From a virus: a stretch of 37,034 bases of DNA. Made by a program: the position numbers and the translations under genes. Shown piece after piece: positions 1 through 5,313 of the stretch (the stretch's first letter is position 1; each line of letters starts with the position of its first letter). The stretch is taken from positions 1 to 37,034 of the IMG/VR virus record IMGVR_UViG_3300045747_000133; one strand, 5' to 3'. The notes under the pieces were generated by a model, which ran no database searches, was not told where the DNA came from, and saw only the letters and a program-made list of their open reading frames with translations.

Positions 1-245
1 TGTTGTTCTGCGTTGTACTTAACCCATGCATCAATCTCTTTGTGGTACTTTGCTTTCCACGCTAAATTCTCTGTATTCAGCATCTTGTTAGCAGTGCATT
101 CAGCGCCAAGGTTTCTGTTTGCGGATTCAATCAGTGCATCCCGCTCCGCGCACACTCGGGCGGCGTAGTTGTGCATTTGGGTGGCGGTGTATCCCGGTAT
201 GTCGCCAAGCCACACAGGATCAGGTAGTTCAGGTTTTGTGGTCAT
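1..245 (-). CDS. Hypothetical phage protein, C-terminus cut off by window edge
   Basis: An open frame starts at an ATG at 245-243 and runs off the left edge after about 81 codons. The start overlaps the stop of the upstream PAPS-reductase-like gene (ATGA), the usual sign of translational coupling in this leftward operon. The visible protein begins MTTKPELPDPVWLGDIPGY and then becomes charged and probably helical (segments such as AARVCAERDALIESANRN), which suggests a coiled coil. No catalytic motif is visible and I do not recognise a function. It is likely an early accessory protein. Confidence 0.6.
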   Translation of the reverse strand, partial: MTTKPELPDPVWLGDIPGYTATQMHNYAARVCAERDALIESANRNLGAECTANKMLNTENLAWKAKYHKEIDAWVKYNAEQ

Positions 246-1192
246 TCACACAATCCATAAAGTGACGAGCAGAGTGGCCCATCGTTTTGCACACGCAGAA
301 AATCGAACTGCTTTCCGCCTCGGCTAGTCTTTGCCCATTCAACCTTTGTTTCGATGGTCTGTTTCATGCTCCATTCAGGGTCATCGGACGGGGCTGCAAA
401 GAATGTCCCGGCCTGGCGCTTGCTGGCCTGCTTGACTGCATCCTCCCATTGGGCGATCCGCTCGATTACTTCTGGGAACCTCTTAGAGATCTCCAGCAGT
501 TCATCCTTGCGGCAGTTGATGCACGGCATGCACCCGACTCGGCCCATTCCCATTTCGTACAGCGGGTTGTGTTTGACGCCATGCTTGCGGTGCATTGCAA
601 AAGCGTCATCTGCTGTCCAGTCCAGAATGGGGCGGTAGTTCCAAAGATACGCGCCGTTTTCGTGCGTGCTTTTCAGTTCCGACTCAATCAGGAAGCGTCG
701 GTTCAGTGATTCGTCACGTCGTACACCCTGCCAGCTACGCACATCGTCCCCAGCTTCAAGTAGCGGGTTTTGCACTTGGTTGATGATGGGGTTTCGCTTC
801 AATTCTTCGCTACAGAATGCGGCCTTCGTAGAGGGAAATCGGCCCTTCCATACGCACAGGTCAAGGAATGGGTTTCCACTGGGTACCAGGGCCGCTGCAG
901 CACGGTCTATTGCAGATTGCGATACACCTTTGTCAGCCCACTTTGTCAGGACGTATTCGCGCTTTCCAGCGATCTGGCGCGTGAAGTCGGCACGCACTGT
1001 GCGGATTGGGAATACGTTGTCATTCAGGTACTGCACATAGTCGTATGTGATCTGGTGTTCGTTGCCAGTATCAGCAAACACGGCACTCATGTTTTCGGTG
1101 TTGCGCTCGATTGCCAACAGCAGCAGTGCTGTGCTGTCCTTACCACCGCTCACGCTGATGATGTTGTGTTCTGCGCGGTCTTGTTGGTCCAT
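242..1192 (-). CDS. PAPS reductase / DndC-like ATP-pyrophosphatase family protein
   Basis: A 316-residue protein of the adenine-nucleotide alpha-hydrolase fold. The PP-loop SGGKDS lies at about residues 15-20. A cysteine cluster GCMPCINCRKDE lies in the C-terminal half and could hold a metal or iron-sulfur cluster. Phage members are usually annotated as phosphoadenosine phosphosulfate reductase; the same fold includes DndC, which acts in DNA phosphorothioation, and tRNA thiolases. The substrate cannot be read from sequence. The ATG at 1192 is preferred because GGGGG lies 7 nt upstream; a GTG at 1195 is possible. The start overlaps the stop of the second frame in the methyltransferase locus (TGATG), so it should be co-translated with it. 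A role in nucleotide or DNA modification is an inference from that neighbour. Confidence 0.85.
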   Translation of the reverse strand: MDQQDRAEHNIISVSGGKDSTALLLLAIERNTENMSAVFADTGNEHQITYDYVQYLNDNVFPIRTVRADFTRQIAGKREYVLTKWADKGVSQSAIDRAAAALVPSGNPFLDLCVWKGRFPSTKAAFCSEELKRNPIINQVQNPLLEAGDDVRSWQGVRRDESLNRRFLIESELKSTHENGAYLWNYRPILDWTADDAFAMHRKHGVKHNPLYEMGMGRVGCMPCINCRKDELLEISKRFPEVIERIAQWEDAVKQASKRQAGTFFAAPSDDPEWSMKQTIETKVEWAKTSRGGKQFDFLRVQNDGPLCSSLYGLCE

Positions 1193-1204
1193 CACATCAC
1201 CCCC
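1192..1204 (-). repeat. 13-nt direct repeat, downstream copy (start signal of PAPS-reductase-like gene)
   Basis: The leftward sequence GGGGGTGATGTGA is identical to the copy at 2086-2098. It contains the ribosome site and the start/stop overlap used by the next gene. Together the two copies bracket the methyltransferase dual-frame cassette. Confidence 0.8.
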
Positions 1205-2085
1205 TTATCGTCCGCCGAGCAGACGCCATGCTGCTGCTGCCACTCTTGGAACTTGGCCGTTTCCAAGGGCTTTAAGTCGGTCCACCCCGAAGGCCACCCC
1301 ATCAACCATTCGACCCACTCCGGGTTCAATCGGCCATCTGTTTTTCCCTCCGATTCCGCAACCTGAGTTATCAACGGTTCCGTCCCCAATGCATTCATAC
1401 TCCGAGACCCCCCCCGAACCGTCCGTGAATCCCTTGCCAATGGAGTCGGCCAATGCCTGGCGCCACGAATCTTCACTGCTTGCGATAGGCGCATCTGTGA
1501 CTTCTCTCCAGTCGGACTTACATGCTTGAACTGGCCTGTTTTTGTCGTGTGGAAACCGTCCGGAACTTTTCGATCTGATGTGTCCGATGCGCTTGGGGTC
1601 GGTAGCGTGTATCCAAATTCGGTTACGCTTGTGCGGTGCTCCAACGTCGGCAGCTCCCAGCACTCCCCATTTTGTGTCATACCCGAGCGCGGCCAGGTCA
1701 CCGAGAACAGTTCCGATTCCCCGAGTAAGCAAAGCTGGACTGTTTTCCACGTAGACGATGATTGGTTGAACTTCGCCAACGATGCGCGCCATGTGAGTCC
1801 ACATTCCTGACTTTGCTCCAGTGATACCGGCGCCTCGTCCTGCAACTGATATGTCCTGGCACGGAAATCCTCCAGCAACAACGTCAGCAACTCCGCGCCA
1901 TGGTTTTCCGTCAAAGGTTTGCACATCATTCCAAATCGGGAATGGCGGGAGACTTCCATCGTTTTGTCGTGCCACAAGCACTGCTTGGGCGTATGGTTCC
2001 AACTCGACTGCACAGACGCATCGGTGTCCAAGCAAATGGCCGGCAAGTATTCCTCCACCAGCGCCTGCGAATAGATGTAGCTCAT
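1192..2085 (-). CDS. Second full-length frame overlapping the cytosine methyltransferase (conserved-looking phage protein)
   Basis: A 297-codon frame, shifted one base from the methyltransferase, starts at an ATG only 4 nt after its GTG start (GTGAATG) and ends 13 nt past its stop. The ATG lies 8 nt after a GGGGG ribosome site, better spacing than the GTG has. The product begins MSYIYSQALVEEY, contains SSSTWKT, TWPRSGMTQNGE, WPTPLARDS, and ends with LNPEWVEWLMGWPSGWTDL. From memory, proteins with this start and this LNPEWVEWLMGWP signature recur in phage genomes, often annotated as hypothetical or as a methyltransferase. No enzyme motif is visible. Whether it is translated, or is only open because of constraint in the other frame, cannot be settled here. 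Confidence 0.6.
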   Translation of the reverse strand: MSYIYSQALVEEYLPAICLDTDASVQSSWNHTPKQCLWHDKTMEVSRHSRFGMMCKPLTENHGAELLTLLLEDFRARTYQLQDEAPVSLEQSQECGLTWRASLAKFNQSSSTWKTVQLCLLGESELFSVTWPRSGMTQNGECWELPTLEHRTSVTEFGYTLPTPSASDTSDRKVPDGFHTTKTGQFKHVSPTGEKSQMRLSQAVKIRGARHWPTPLARDSRTVRGGSRSMNALGTEPLITQVAESEGKTDGRLNPEWVEWLMGWPSGWTDLKPLETAKFQEWQQQHGVCSADDKGVM

Positions 2086-2089
2086 TCAC
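1205..2089 (-). CDS. DNA (cytosine-5) methyltransferase, Dcm family
   Basis: A complete C5-cytosine methyltransferase that would transfer a methyl group from S-adenosylmethionine to cytosine in DNA. Motifs appear in the standard order: FAGAGGG near the N-terminus (SAM binding), GGFPCQDIS with the catalytic cysteine, VENSP, and GAPHKRNRIWI (motif VIII type), then a variable target-recognition stretch and LKALGNGQVP at the C-terminus. With the GTG at 2089 it has 294 residues, short but usual for phage enzymes. The GTG overlaps the stop of the 28-codon gene before it (GTGA); a GTG at 2146 would put 19 extra residues inside that gene and is less likely. No restriction endonuclease gene is visible, so host-restriction evasion or regulation is the likeliest job. 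The same DNA is open in a second frame throughout. Confidence 0.92.
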   Translation of the reverse strand: MNELHLFAGAGGGILAGHLLGHRCVCAVELEPYAQAVLVARQNDGSLPPFPIWNDVQTFDGKPWRGVADVVAGGFPCQDISVAGRGAGITGAKSGMWTHMARIVGEVQPIIVYVENSPALLTRGIGTVLGDLAALGYDTKWGVLGAADVGAPHKRNRIWIHATDPKRIGHIRSKSSGRFPHDKNRPVQACKSDWREVTDAPIASSEDSWRQALADSIGKGFTDGSGGVSEYECIGDGTVDNSGCGIGGKNRWPIEPGVGRMVDGVAFGVDRLKALGNGQVPRVAAAAWRLLGGR

Positions 2090-2098
2090 ATCACCCCC
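2086..2098 (-). repeat. 13-nt direct repeat, upstream copy (start signal of methyltransferase pair)
   Basis: The leftward sequence GGGGGTGATGTGA supplies the ribosome site for both the GTG (2089) of the methyltransferase and the ATG (2085) of the second frame. It also encodes the last codons and stop of the 28-codon gene. It is an exact match to 1192-1204. Confidence 0.8.
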
Positions 2099-2172
2099 AT
2101 CACGCGCATCGCGGAAAGTGCAAGCGAAAGCGCCAGCAGGTAGCACGCAAAATAGAATTTGAAGTCGGTCAT
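2086..2172 (-). CDS. 28-residue hydrophobic microprotein
   Basis: A 28-codon gene with a good ribosome site (AGGAAGA, 3 nt before the ATG). Its start overlaps the stop of the 26-codon gene upstream (ATGA), and its stop overlaps the methyltransferase GTG (GTGA). The peptide runs MTDFKFYFACYLLALSLALS then AMRVMGVM, a single likely membrane helix. No function is recognisable. The tight coupling on both sides and the clear ribosome site are why I call it a gene; its translation may mainly deliver ribosomes to the two methyltransferase-locus frames. Confidence 0.5.
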   Translation of the reverse strand: MTDFKFYFACYLLALSLALSAMRVMGVM

Positions 2173-2249
2173 TGATCTTCCTTGTTTGCTTTCAGATATT
2201 TCTCGCACCACACATCTAGTGCAGCCCATAGGCGGCGGATGGTGGTCAC
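2169..2249 (-). CDS. 26-residue small phage protein
   Basis: A short frame with a GTG start at 2249 that overlaps the stop of the upstream gene (GTGA) and ends in the ATGA overlap with the 28-codon gene. GGGG lies about 7 nt upstream of the start. The peptide reads VTTIRRLWAALDVWCEKYLK followed by ANKEDQ, and is predicted to be an amphipathic helix. It is supported by the overlap pattern rather than by homology, and its function is unknown. Confidence 0.4.
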   Translation of the reverse strand: MTTIRRLWAALDVWCEKYLKANKEDQ

Positions 2250-2554
2250 CGTGGACCCCACGCCAGAATGGCGATGCACAGCACGCCAGTGATGCAAGAT
2301 CCCCACATAACTACGCGGTCCTGCCAATCAAACGGCGGATCCACTTCTTCTTCAATAGCCTGGCCCAGGCGCACACGAACCTCGTCGGAGTCCCTGCGGT
2401 ACACATGCCAGTCGCCACCGCGCGCATACAGGCCGATGTAGCCGGTGAGCGTGCGCGTGGTAAGTCCAACGTCCATGATGAAGTCCGGTTCATCGAAAAC
2501 AACCACATCGCCTGGCCGAACTTCATCGGCTCTGATCGTGCAAAGGTTTGACAT
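2246..2554 (-). CDS. Hypothetical protein with C-terminal membrane helix
   Basis: A 102-residue protein read from the ATG at 2554, which has GGGGAT just upstream. An upstream in-frame start at 2608 would overlap the previous gene and has no better site. The N-terminal part (SNLCTIRADEVRPGDVVVFD) resembles small beta-strand-rich domains. The C-terminus carries a hydrophobic segment (VMWGSCITGVLCIAILAWG) followed by PR, so the protein is probably anchored in the membrane with its N-terminal domain in the cytoplasm. No family is recognised. The stop overlaps the next gene's GTG. Confidence 0.6.
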   Translation of the reverse strand: MSNLCTIRADEVRPGDVVVFDEPDFIMDVGLTTRTLTGYIGLYARGGDWHVYRRDSDEVRVRLGQAIEEEVDPPFDWQDRVVMWGSCITGVLCIAILAWGPR

Positions 2555-2561
2555 ATATCCC

Positions 2562-2753
2562 CTATCGGTTATTTGCTTGCAAAGAAAGATCGTCGGCCAT
2601 CCACTCAAGGCTTACCGTGTTGCTGGCATTGCCGAGCAACTGACCGCCCGGCTCGTCGTACAGATTCCATATTTCGTCGCCCTGGTCGTACTCTGCAAAA
2701 TAGAGCACTCCGTTGGCTTCGAGTTTGTAGTGGGTGCGGGTGGACAATTGCAT
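2562..2753 (-). CDS. Hypothetical small phage protein
   Basis: A 63-codon frame in line with the rest of the leftward operon, ending 7 nt before the next start. It is mixed and soluble in composition (LYFAEYDQGDEIWNLYDEPG), with a likely short beta domain and an acidic middle. The ribosome site is weak. No recognised domain or function. Confidence 0.5.
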   Translation of the reverse strand: MQLSTRTHYKLEANGVLYFAEYDQGDEIWNLYDEPGGQLLGNASNTVSLEWMADDLSLQANNR

Positions 2754-2761
2754 CGCTGTGA

Positions 2762-2968
2762 TTAGCTAAGATCGACACAAAAGAAAAATGTTTCAAAGTT
2801 GGCGCTGAAACCCTGGCGCATACTTGGCATCTTGCGGAATAGGCGAAGCGTTGCCAACTCAGAACCGTAGGCATAAATGGTGCTGCCTATCTGTTCAATA
2901 TTTATCGCTTCACCAGCTATTGCGCTCCATTCGCGCTTGGTACGTTCTTGTTGCATTTCGGTGATCAT
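2762..2968 (-). CDS. Hypothetical small phage protein
   Basis: A 68-residue protein with a clear ribosome site (GGAG, 6 nt before the ATG at 2968). Its sequence alternates charged and hydrophobic residues (INIEQIGSTIYAYGSELATL) and ends with an aromatic run FETFFFCVDLS. It contains no motif I can assign. It sits 8 nt before the next gene in the operon and is likely an early accessory protein. Confidence 0.55.
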   Translation of the reverse strand: MITEMQQERTKREWSAIAGEAINIEQIGSTIYAYGSELATLRLFRKMPSMRQGFSANFETFFFCVDLS

Positions 2969-2977
2969 TGGTTCTCC

Positions 2978-3247
2978 TTAGGCTGAAATGAATTCGCTTG
3001 GGTATGCGCTGCTTGGCATCACTGACCGGGCTTTGAGTGCCCCGACTGAAATCGCGTCCCGGGCAGCTTTCTCACCAAGCCCTGACACCACGCATCCACT
3101 GCCGTCATATACCCGAGTGACGAACTTCTCACCGCCCATGTAGCTCCGTTCAAGTGCATTGCGCACAAAGCCACCGGCCTTGCAGACTTCGATAACCCGC
3201 TTTGCCCTTGCGCCTAACTTCAAACCTGGATTGCTGACTACATACAT
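2978..3247 (-). CDS. Hypothetical basic phage protein, first gene after the inner leftward promoter
   Basis: The ATG at 3247 is chosen over one at 3277 because a near-perfect GGAGGT lies 5 nt before it. The 89-residue product is basic and small-residue rich (LKLGARAKRVIEVCKAGGFV) and may bind nucleic acid, but no known domain is visible. It is the first gene downstream of the promoter at 3284-3313, whose spacer carries an operator, so its expression is probably controlled by the repressor or the Cro-like protein. Confidence 0.6.
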   Translation of the reverse strand: MYVVSNPGLKLGARAKRVIEVCKAGGFVRNALERSYMGGEKFVTRVYDGSGCVVSGLGEKAARDAISVGALKARSVMPSSAYPSEFISA

Positions 3248-3283
3248 CGCTGACCTCCTATTTAATTTCCTGACCACGGTTCG

Positions 3284-3313
3284 ATCATAAACCGATAACG
3301 GTTATTCATGCAA
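3284..3313 (-). promoter_or_regulatory. Leftward promoter with operator in the spacer
   Basis: On the minus strand a -35-like TTGCAT (3313-3308) and a -10-like TATGAT (3289-3284) are separated by 18 nt. The spacer contains the inverted repeat AACCGTTATCGGTT (3290-3303). The related site AACCGATAACGGGTT lies in the divergent switch at 4193. This is therefore a repressible promoter for the genes from 3247 leftward. The gap 3248-3350 holds no other gene. Confidence 0.65.
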
Positions 3314-3350
3314 GGACTTTTTCAAGAAAAAAACAACCAACGGAAAAAAT

Positions 3351-3641
3351 TTATCCCACCCGAGTGAAGGGCTCTGGGTGTGTTGGCGCGGAGGCCAGGC
3401 TTTGGAACTGATTGGCGATGCGCTCAAGCTCAGGCAGCATGAGCGAGGCGTGTATGGGGTCGATGTGAATGGACCTGGCGATGATGCTGCCGTCCCATGT
3501 GATTGCGATGCTCAGGGCTGCTACCGGGTGTTCCGGTTGTGCGGCCTGGCTCAAGAACCATTGGCGGATCCTGCGTATTCTGCTTTGGTCAGGTTTTGGA
3601 TCTGCGTGCAGTGACTCGACTTTCCTGTTTTTCTTTCGCAC
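3351..3641 (-). CDS. Hypothetical protein overlapping the repressor gene
   Basis: A 96-residue protein with a GTG start at 3641, supported by GGAAGG 7 nt upstream. It overlaps the last 53 nt of the repressor gene in another frame, so it is probably co-transcribed with it. The N-terminus is very basic (RKKNRKVESLHADPKPDQSR); the rest has a beta-strand pair and a C-terminal helix (LPELERIANQFQSLAS). No family is recognised. Its position behind the repressor fits an accessory role in immunity, which is only an inference. Confidence 0.55.
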   Translation of the reverse strand: MRKKNRKVESLHADPKPDQSRIRRIRQWFLSQAAQPEHPVAALSIAITWDGSIIARSIHIDPIHASLMLPELERIANQFQSLASAPTHPEPFTRVG

Positions 3642-4125
3642 TTTGTTGCCTTCCCTGGGGCTTTAACTCCACACCAGCCGCTCTTTTAAGGGCTGCAACA
3701 CTTGAGTCCGGCACTTTGCTGATGTGTTCATTTGTATTGTGTTGCGGTGCGTCATTGTGTCTGCGCCGAGTCTGTGCTGCAACCGTCATAAATGCCATTG
3801 CCTGGTGTCTGGTTTCTTCCTTAAGTTTTCTCCAAACCTTGAGCAGTTCCTTTTCTTCGTATGACGCCGGGGCAACGGTGCTTGTTTCGCCGGCCGTCTT
3901 TTCCTTAAGGAGTTCCATCGGATGCACGCCGAATATCTCAGCAAGTTGCTCAACTATGTCCAATGACGTGTGCACTTCGGCACGCAGGATCCGCTGAATT
4001 GACGATTGCGAGAGCGTGAAGTGCAGTGCCAATGCCCGCGCGTGGATCTTCGCTTGCGTGTCAAGGTCTGATCTGTCGTCCTTTAGTGCGCTCAATCTGT
4101 CAGCAAGTATCTGGTTTAGGCGCAT
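3589..4125 (-). CDS. CI-like phage repressor (XRE-type helix-turn-helix)
   Basis: A 178-residue protein with an N-terminal helix-turn-helix domain at about residues 25-75: ARALALHFTLSQSSIQRILR followed by a helix with EIFGVHPMELL, typical of lambda-repressor-like proteins. There is no S24 autoprotease domain; the C-terminus is polar and basic (KPQGRQQSAKEKQESR), so it may be inactivated in some way other than RecA-stimulated cleavage. The ATG at 4125 has GAGGAA 4 nt before it. It diverges from a Cro-like gene with operator-like palindromes between them, so the most likely role is maintaining lysogeny by blocking the early promoters. Confidence 0.8.
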   Translation of the reverse strand: MRLNQILADRLSALKDDRSDLDTQAKIHARALALHFTLSQSSIQRILRAEVHTSLDIVEQLAEIFGVHPMELLKEKTAGETSTVAPASYEEKELLKVWRKLKEETRHQAMAFMTVAAQTRRRHNDAPQHNTNEHISKVPDSSVAALKRAAGVELKPQGRQQSAKEKQESRVTARRSKT

Positions 4126-4218
4126 GTTCTTCCTCTTGTCTTGCGGTTCTTAAGTATTCCATAAACGGTTTATATGTTGCGGTTTTCGTTTGAACCGATA
4201 ACGGGTTAAGATCGACGC
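4126..4218. promoter_or_regulatory. Divergent immunity switch region with operator palindromes
   Basis: This 93-nt region separates the repressor and Cro-like genes. It holds a perfect palindrome ATAAACGGTTTAT (4161-4173), an imperfect inverted repeat AACCGATAACGGGTT (4193-4207) nearly identical to the operator at 3290, and two direct copies of TTGCGGTT (4141-4148 and 4177-4184). For the rightward promoter a -10-like TAAGAT lies at 4207-4212, only 6 nt before the Cro ATG. For the leftward promoter TATAAA-like sequence overlaps the palindrome. The exact promoter elements are uncertain. Confidence 0.6.
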
Positions 4219-4497
4219 ATGCCAAAAGAATCAATCTCCCAATACCTCTTACGCCGCCTTGATACCAGCGCTGGTCAGCACACGCGCATCGCAAAGGAAA
4301 GCGGCATTTCCCAGGCGTCCATCAGCAGGATCTATCGGCGTGAGGCCTCACCCAGGCTGGAAACCGTCGATCGGCTGTTGGACTGGTTTGAGCGCTATGA
4401 CCGGGCCGCTAAAAAGCACTCAACACCCCGAATCGTCGCAGCTAACGGCGCTGCTAGTGGTTGTGAGCGATGCGCATCCGCGCCCCTCAGTAAGTAA
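4219..4497 (+). CDS. Cro-like helix-turn-helix regulator
   Basis: A 92-residue protein with a compact helix-turn-helix: HTRIAKESGISQASISRIYR at about residues 21-40, then a helix LETVDRLLDWFERY. It diverges from the CI-like repressor, which is the classic position of Cro. The ATG at 4219 lies just 6 nt after a -10-like TAAGAT and has no good ribosome site, so the transcript may be leaderless. The C-terminus is low-complexity and overlaps a possible opposite-strand gene. Confidence 0.75.
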   Translation: MPKESISQYLLRRLDTSAGQHTRIAKESGISQASISRIYRREASPRLETVDRLLDWFERYDRAAKKHSTPRIVAANGAASGCERCASAPLSK

Positions 4498-4686
4498 AGC
4501 GAACAGGAGCACAACGATGGCGCAGGCCTGGGCAATCTCCCACACCGTTTTCCAGGTAAGGCTGATTCCCTTTCCCCTAGCGCCCTGTGCAAACAGGCAG
4601 GCCGAAGCCCATCCAACCAGCGCGAACTGACCCCAAGCGAAATCAAACATACATAGGCCCACCAAAATGAATGACAGCCCGACCAT
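4420..4686 (-). CDS. Possible small multi-pass membrane protein, convergent with cro
   Basis: An 88-codon minus-strand frame starting at an ATG at 4686. It has three hydrophobic stretches (VGLSFILVGLCMFDFAW, FALVGWASACLFA and IAQACAIVVLLFALL) separated by short basic loops, as expected of a small inner-membrane protein. It fills the only sizeable gap (4498-4666) between rightward genes, and overlaps the ends of both neighbours. The ribosome site is poor. It could be a superinfection-exclusion type protein expressed from the lysogen, but that is a guess from position and topology. Confidence 0.35.
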   Translation of the reverse strand: MVGLSFILVGLCMFDFAWGQFALVGWASACLFAQGARGKGISLTWKTVWEIAQACAIVVLLFALLTEGRGCASLTTTSSAVSCDDSGC

Positions 4687-4945
4687 GTTAAGCCGTAACG
4701 GCAATTCCGGTGATGGCAAAAAAACGTCGCGCATTGATGTGCCGGTAAGCGATGAGCTTGAGGCGGAAATCATCACCATGGCCACCCTGGACGGCATGAC
4801 CAAAGCTGAATGGGTCCGGTACCAGATCGAAAAGATATTGCATGGTGAGATTGGCATGACCAGAAGGATGCGCTCTCAAACCCACAAAGGCAATGGTACG
4901 AATGACGGATGTTCATCCGATGATCTAGGGCGGAGGTTGGAGTGA
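4667..4945 (+). CDS. Ribbon-helix-helix-like small regulator
   Basis: A 92-residue protein whose centre (SRIDVPVSDELEAEIITMAT followed by MTKAEWVRYQIEKIL) has the strand-helix-helix pattern of Arc/CopG-type DNA-binding proteins. It is likely a dimeric early regulator. The tail beyond residue 65 is polar and probably disordered. No strong ribosome site is visible, and the frame overlaps a possible minus-strand gene by 20 nt. Confidence 0.6.
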   Translation: MNDSPTMLSRNGNSGDGKKTSRIDVPVSDELEAEIITMATLDGMTKAEWVRYQIEKILHGEIGMTRRMRSQTHKGNGTNDGCSSDDLGRRLE

Positions 4946-4991
4946 GTAATGTTCAAAACCGCACAGACTCAACCCAAAAGCGGGGCCTTTC

Positions 4992-5303
4992 ATGTCACTA
5001 GACTGGACCGCCCGACGCCTTCTGACTCAGCACGGTGGCTTGAATCTCCAAGTTGCTCGCTACAACCCACGCCCGGCCGGCGTCATCCGCCCCGGGAGCT
5101 CCACGGACCTGGTGCTCTCCATCTTCCAGTCAAACCCCAAGCTGTGGCTCTCGCATGCCAATCTTGTTTGGCACACCAATCTGAACCACAAGCGCATGAG
5201 TTGGGCGCTAATTTATTTGCAGCGCCAGGGCCTTATCGAAGCATCCACCGGGGACGACGAGCGCAATTCACGGTACGCACGTTACCGCATCGTTTTGAAG
5301 TGA
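4992..5303 (+). CDS. Small winged-helix-like phage protein
   Basis: A 103-residue protein with a likely winged-helix fold: helices around LVLSIFQSNPKLWL and MSWALIYLQRQGLIEA, then a beta wing RNSRYARYRIVLK at the C-terminus. A probable DNA-binding early protein. A GGGG lies 6 nt before the ATG. The longer frame at 4949-5317 in another phase is low-complexity and is not supported. Confidence 0.65.
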   Translation: MSLDWTARRLLTQHGGLNLQVARYNPRPAGVIRPGSSTDLVLSIFQSNPKLWLSHANLVWHTNLNHKRMSWALIYLQRQGLIEASTGDDERNSRYARYRIVLK

Positions 5304-5313
5304 GGACACAGCA

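Noticed and set aside
287-2175. Several plus-strand frames opposite the PAPS-reductase-like and methyltransferase genes (e.g. 770-1366, 1047-1529, 1821-2162)
   Set aside because: They run antisense to well-supported proteins, have cysteine/serine/histidine-rich random-like composition and no ribosome sites.
3469-3997. Plus-strand frame opposite the repressor and its neighbour (3503-3997)
   Set aside because: Antisense to the helix-turn-helix repressor; composition is shadow-like (cysteine and serine runs).
4942-5001. 19-codon GTG frame (MSNVQNRTDSTQKRGLSCH) after the ribbon-helix-helix gene
   Set aside because: It has a GTGA overlap and a nearby GGAG, but it is very short, has no domain and is not needed to explain the spacing.
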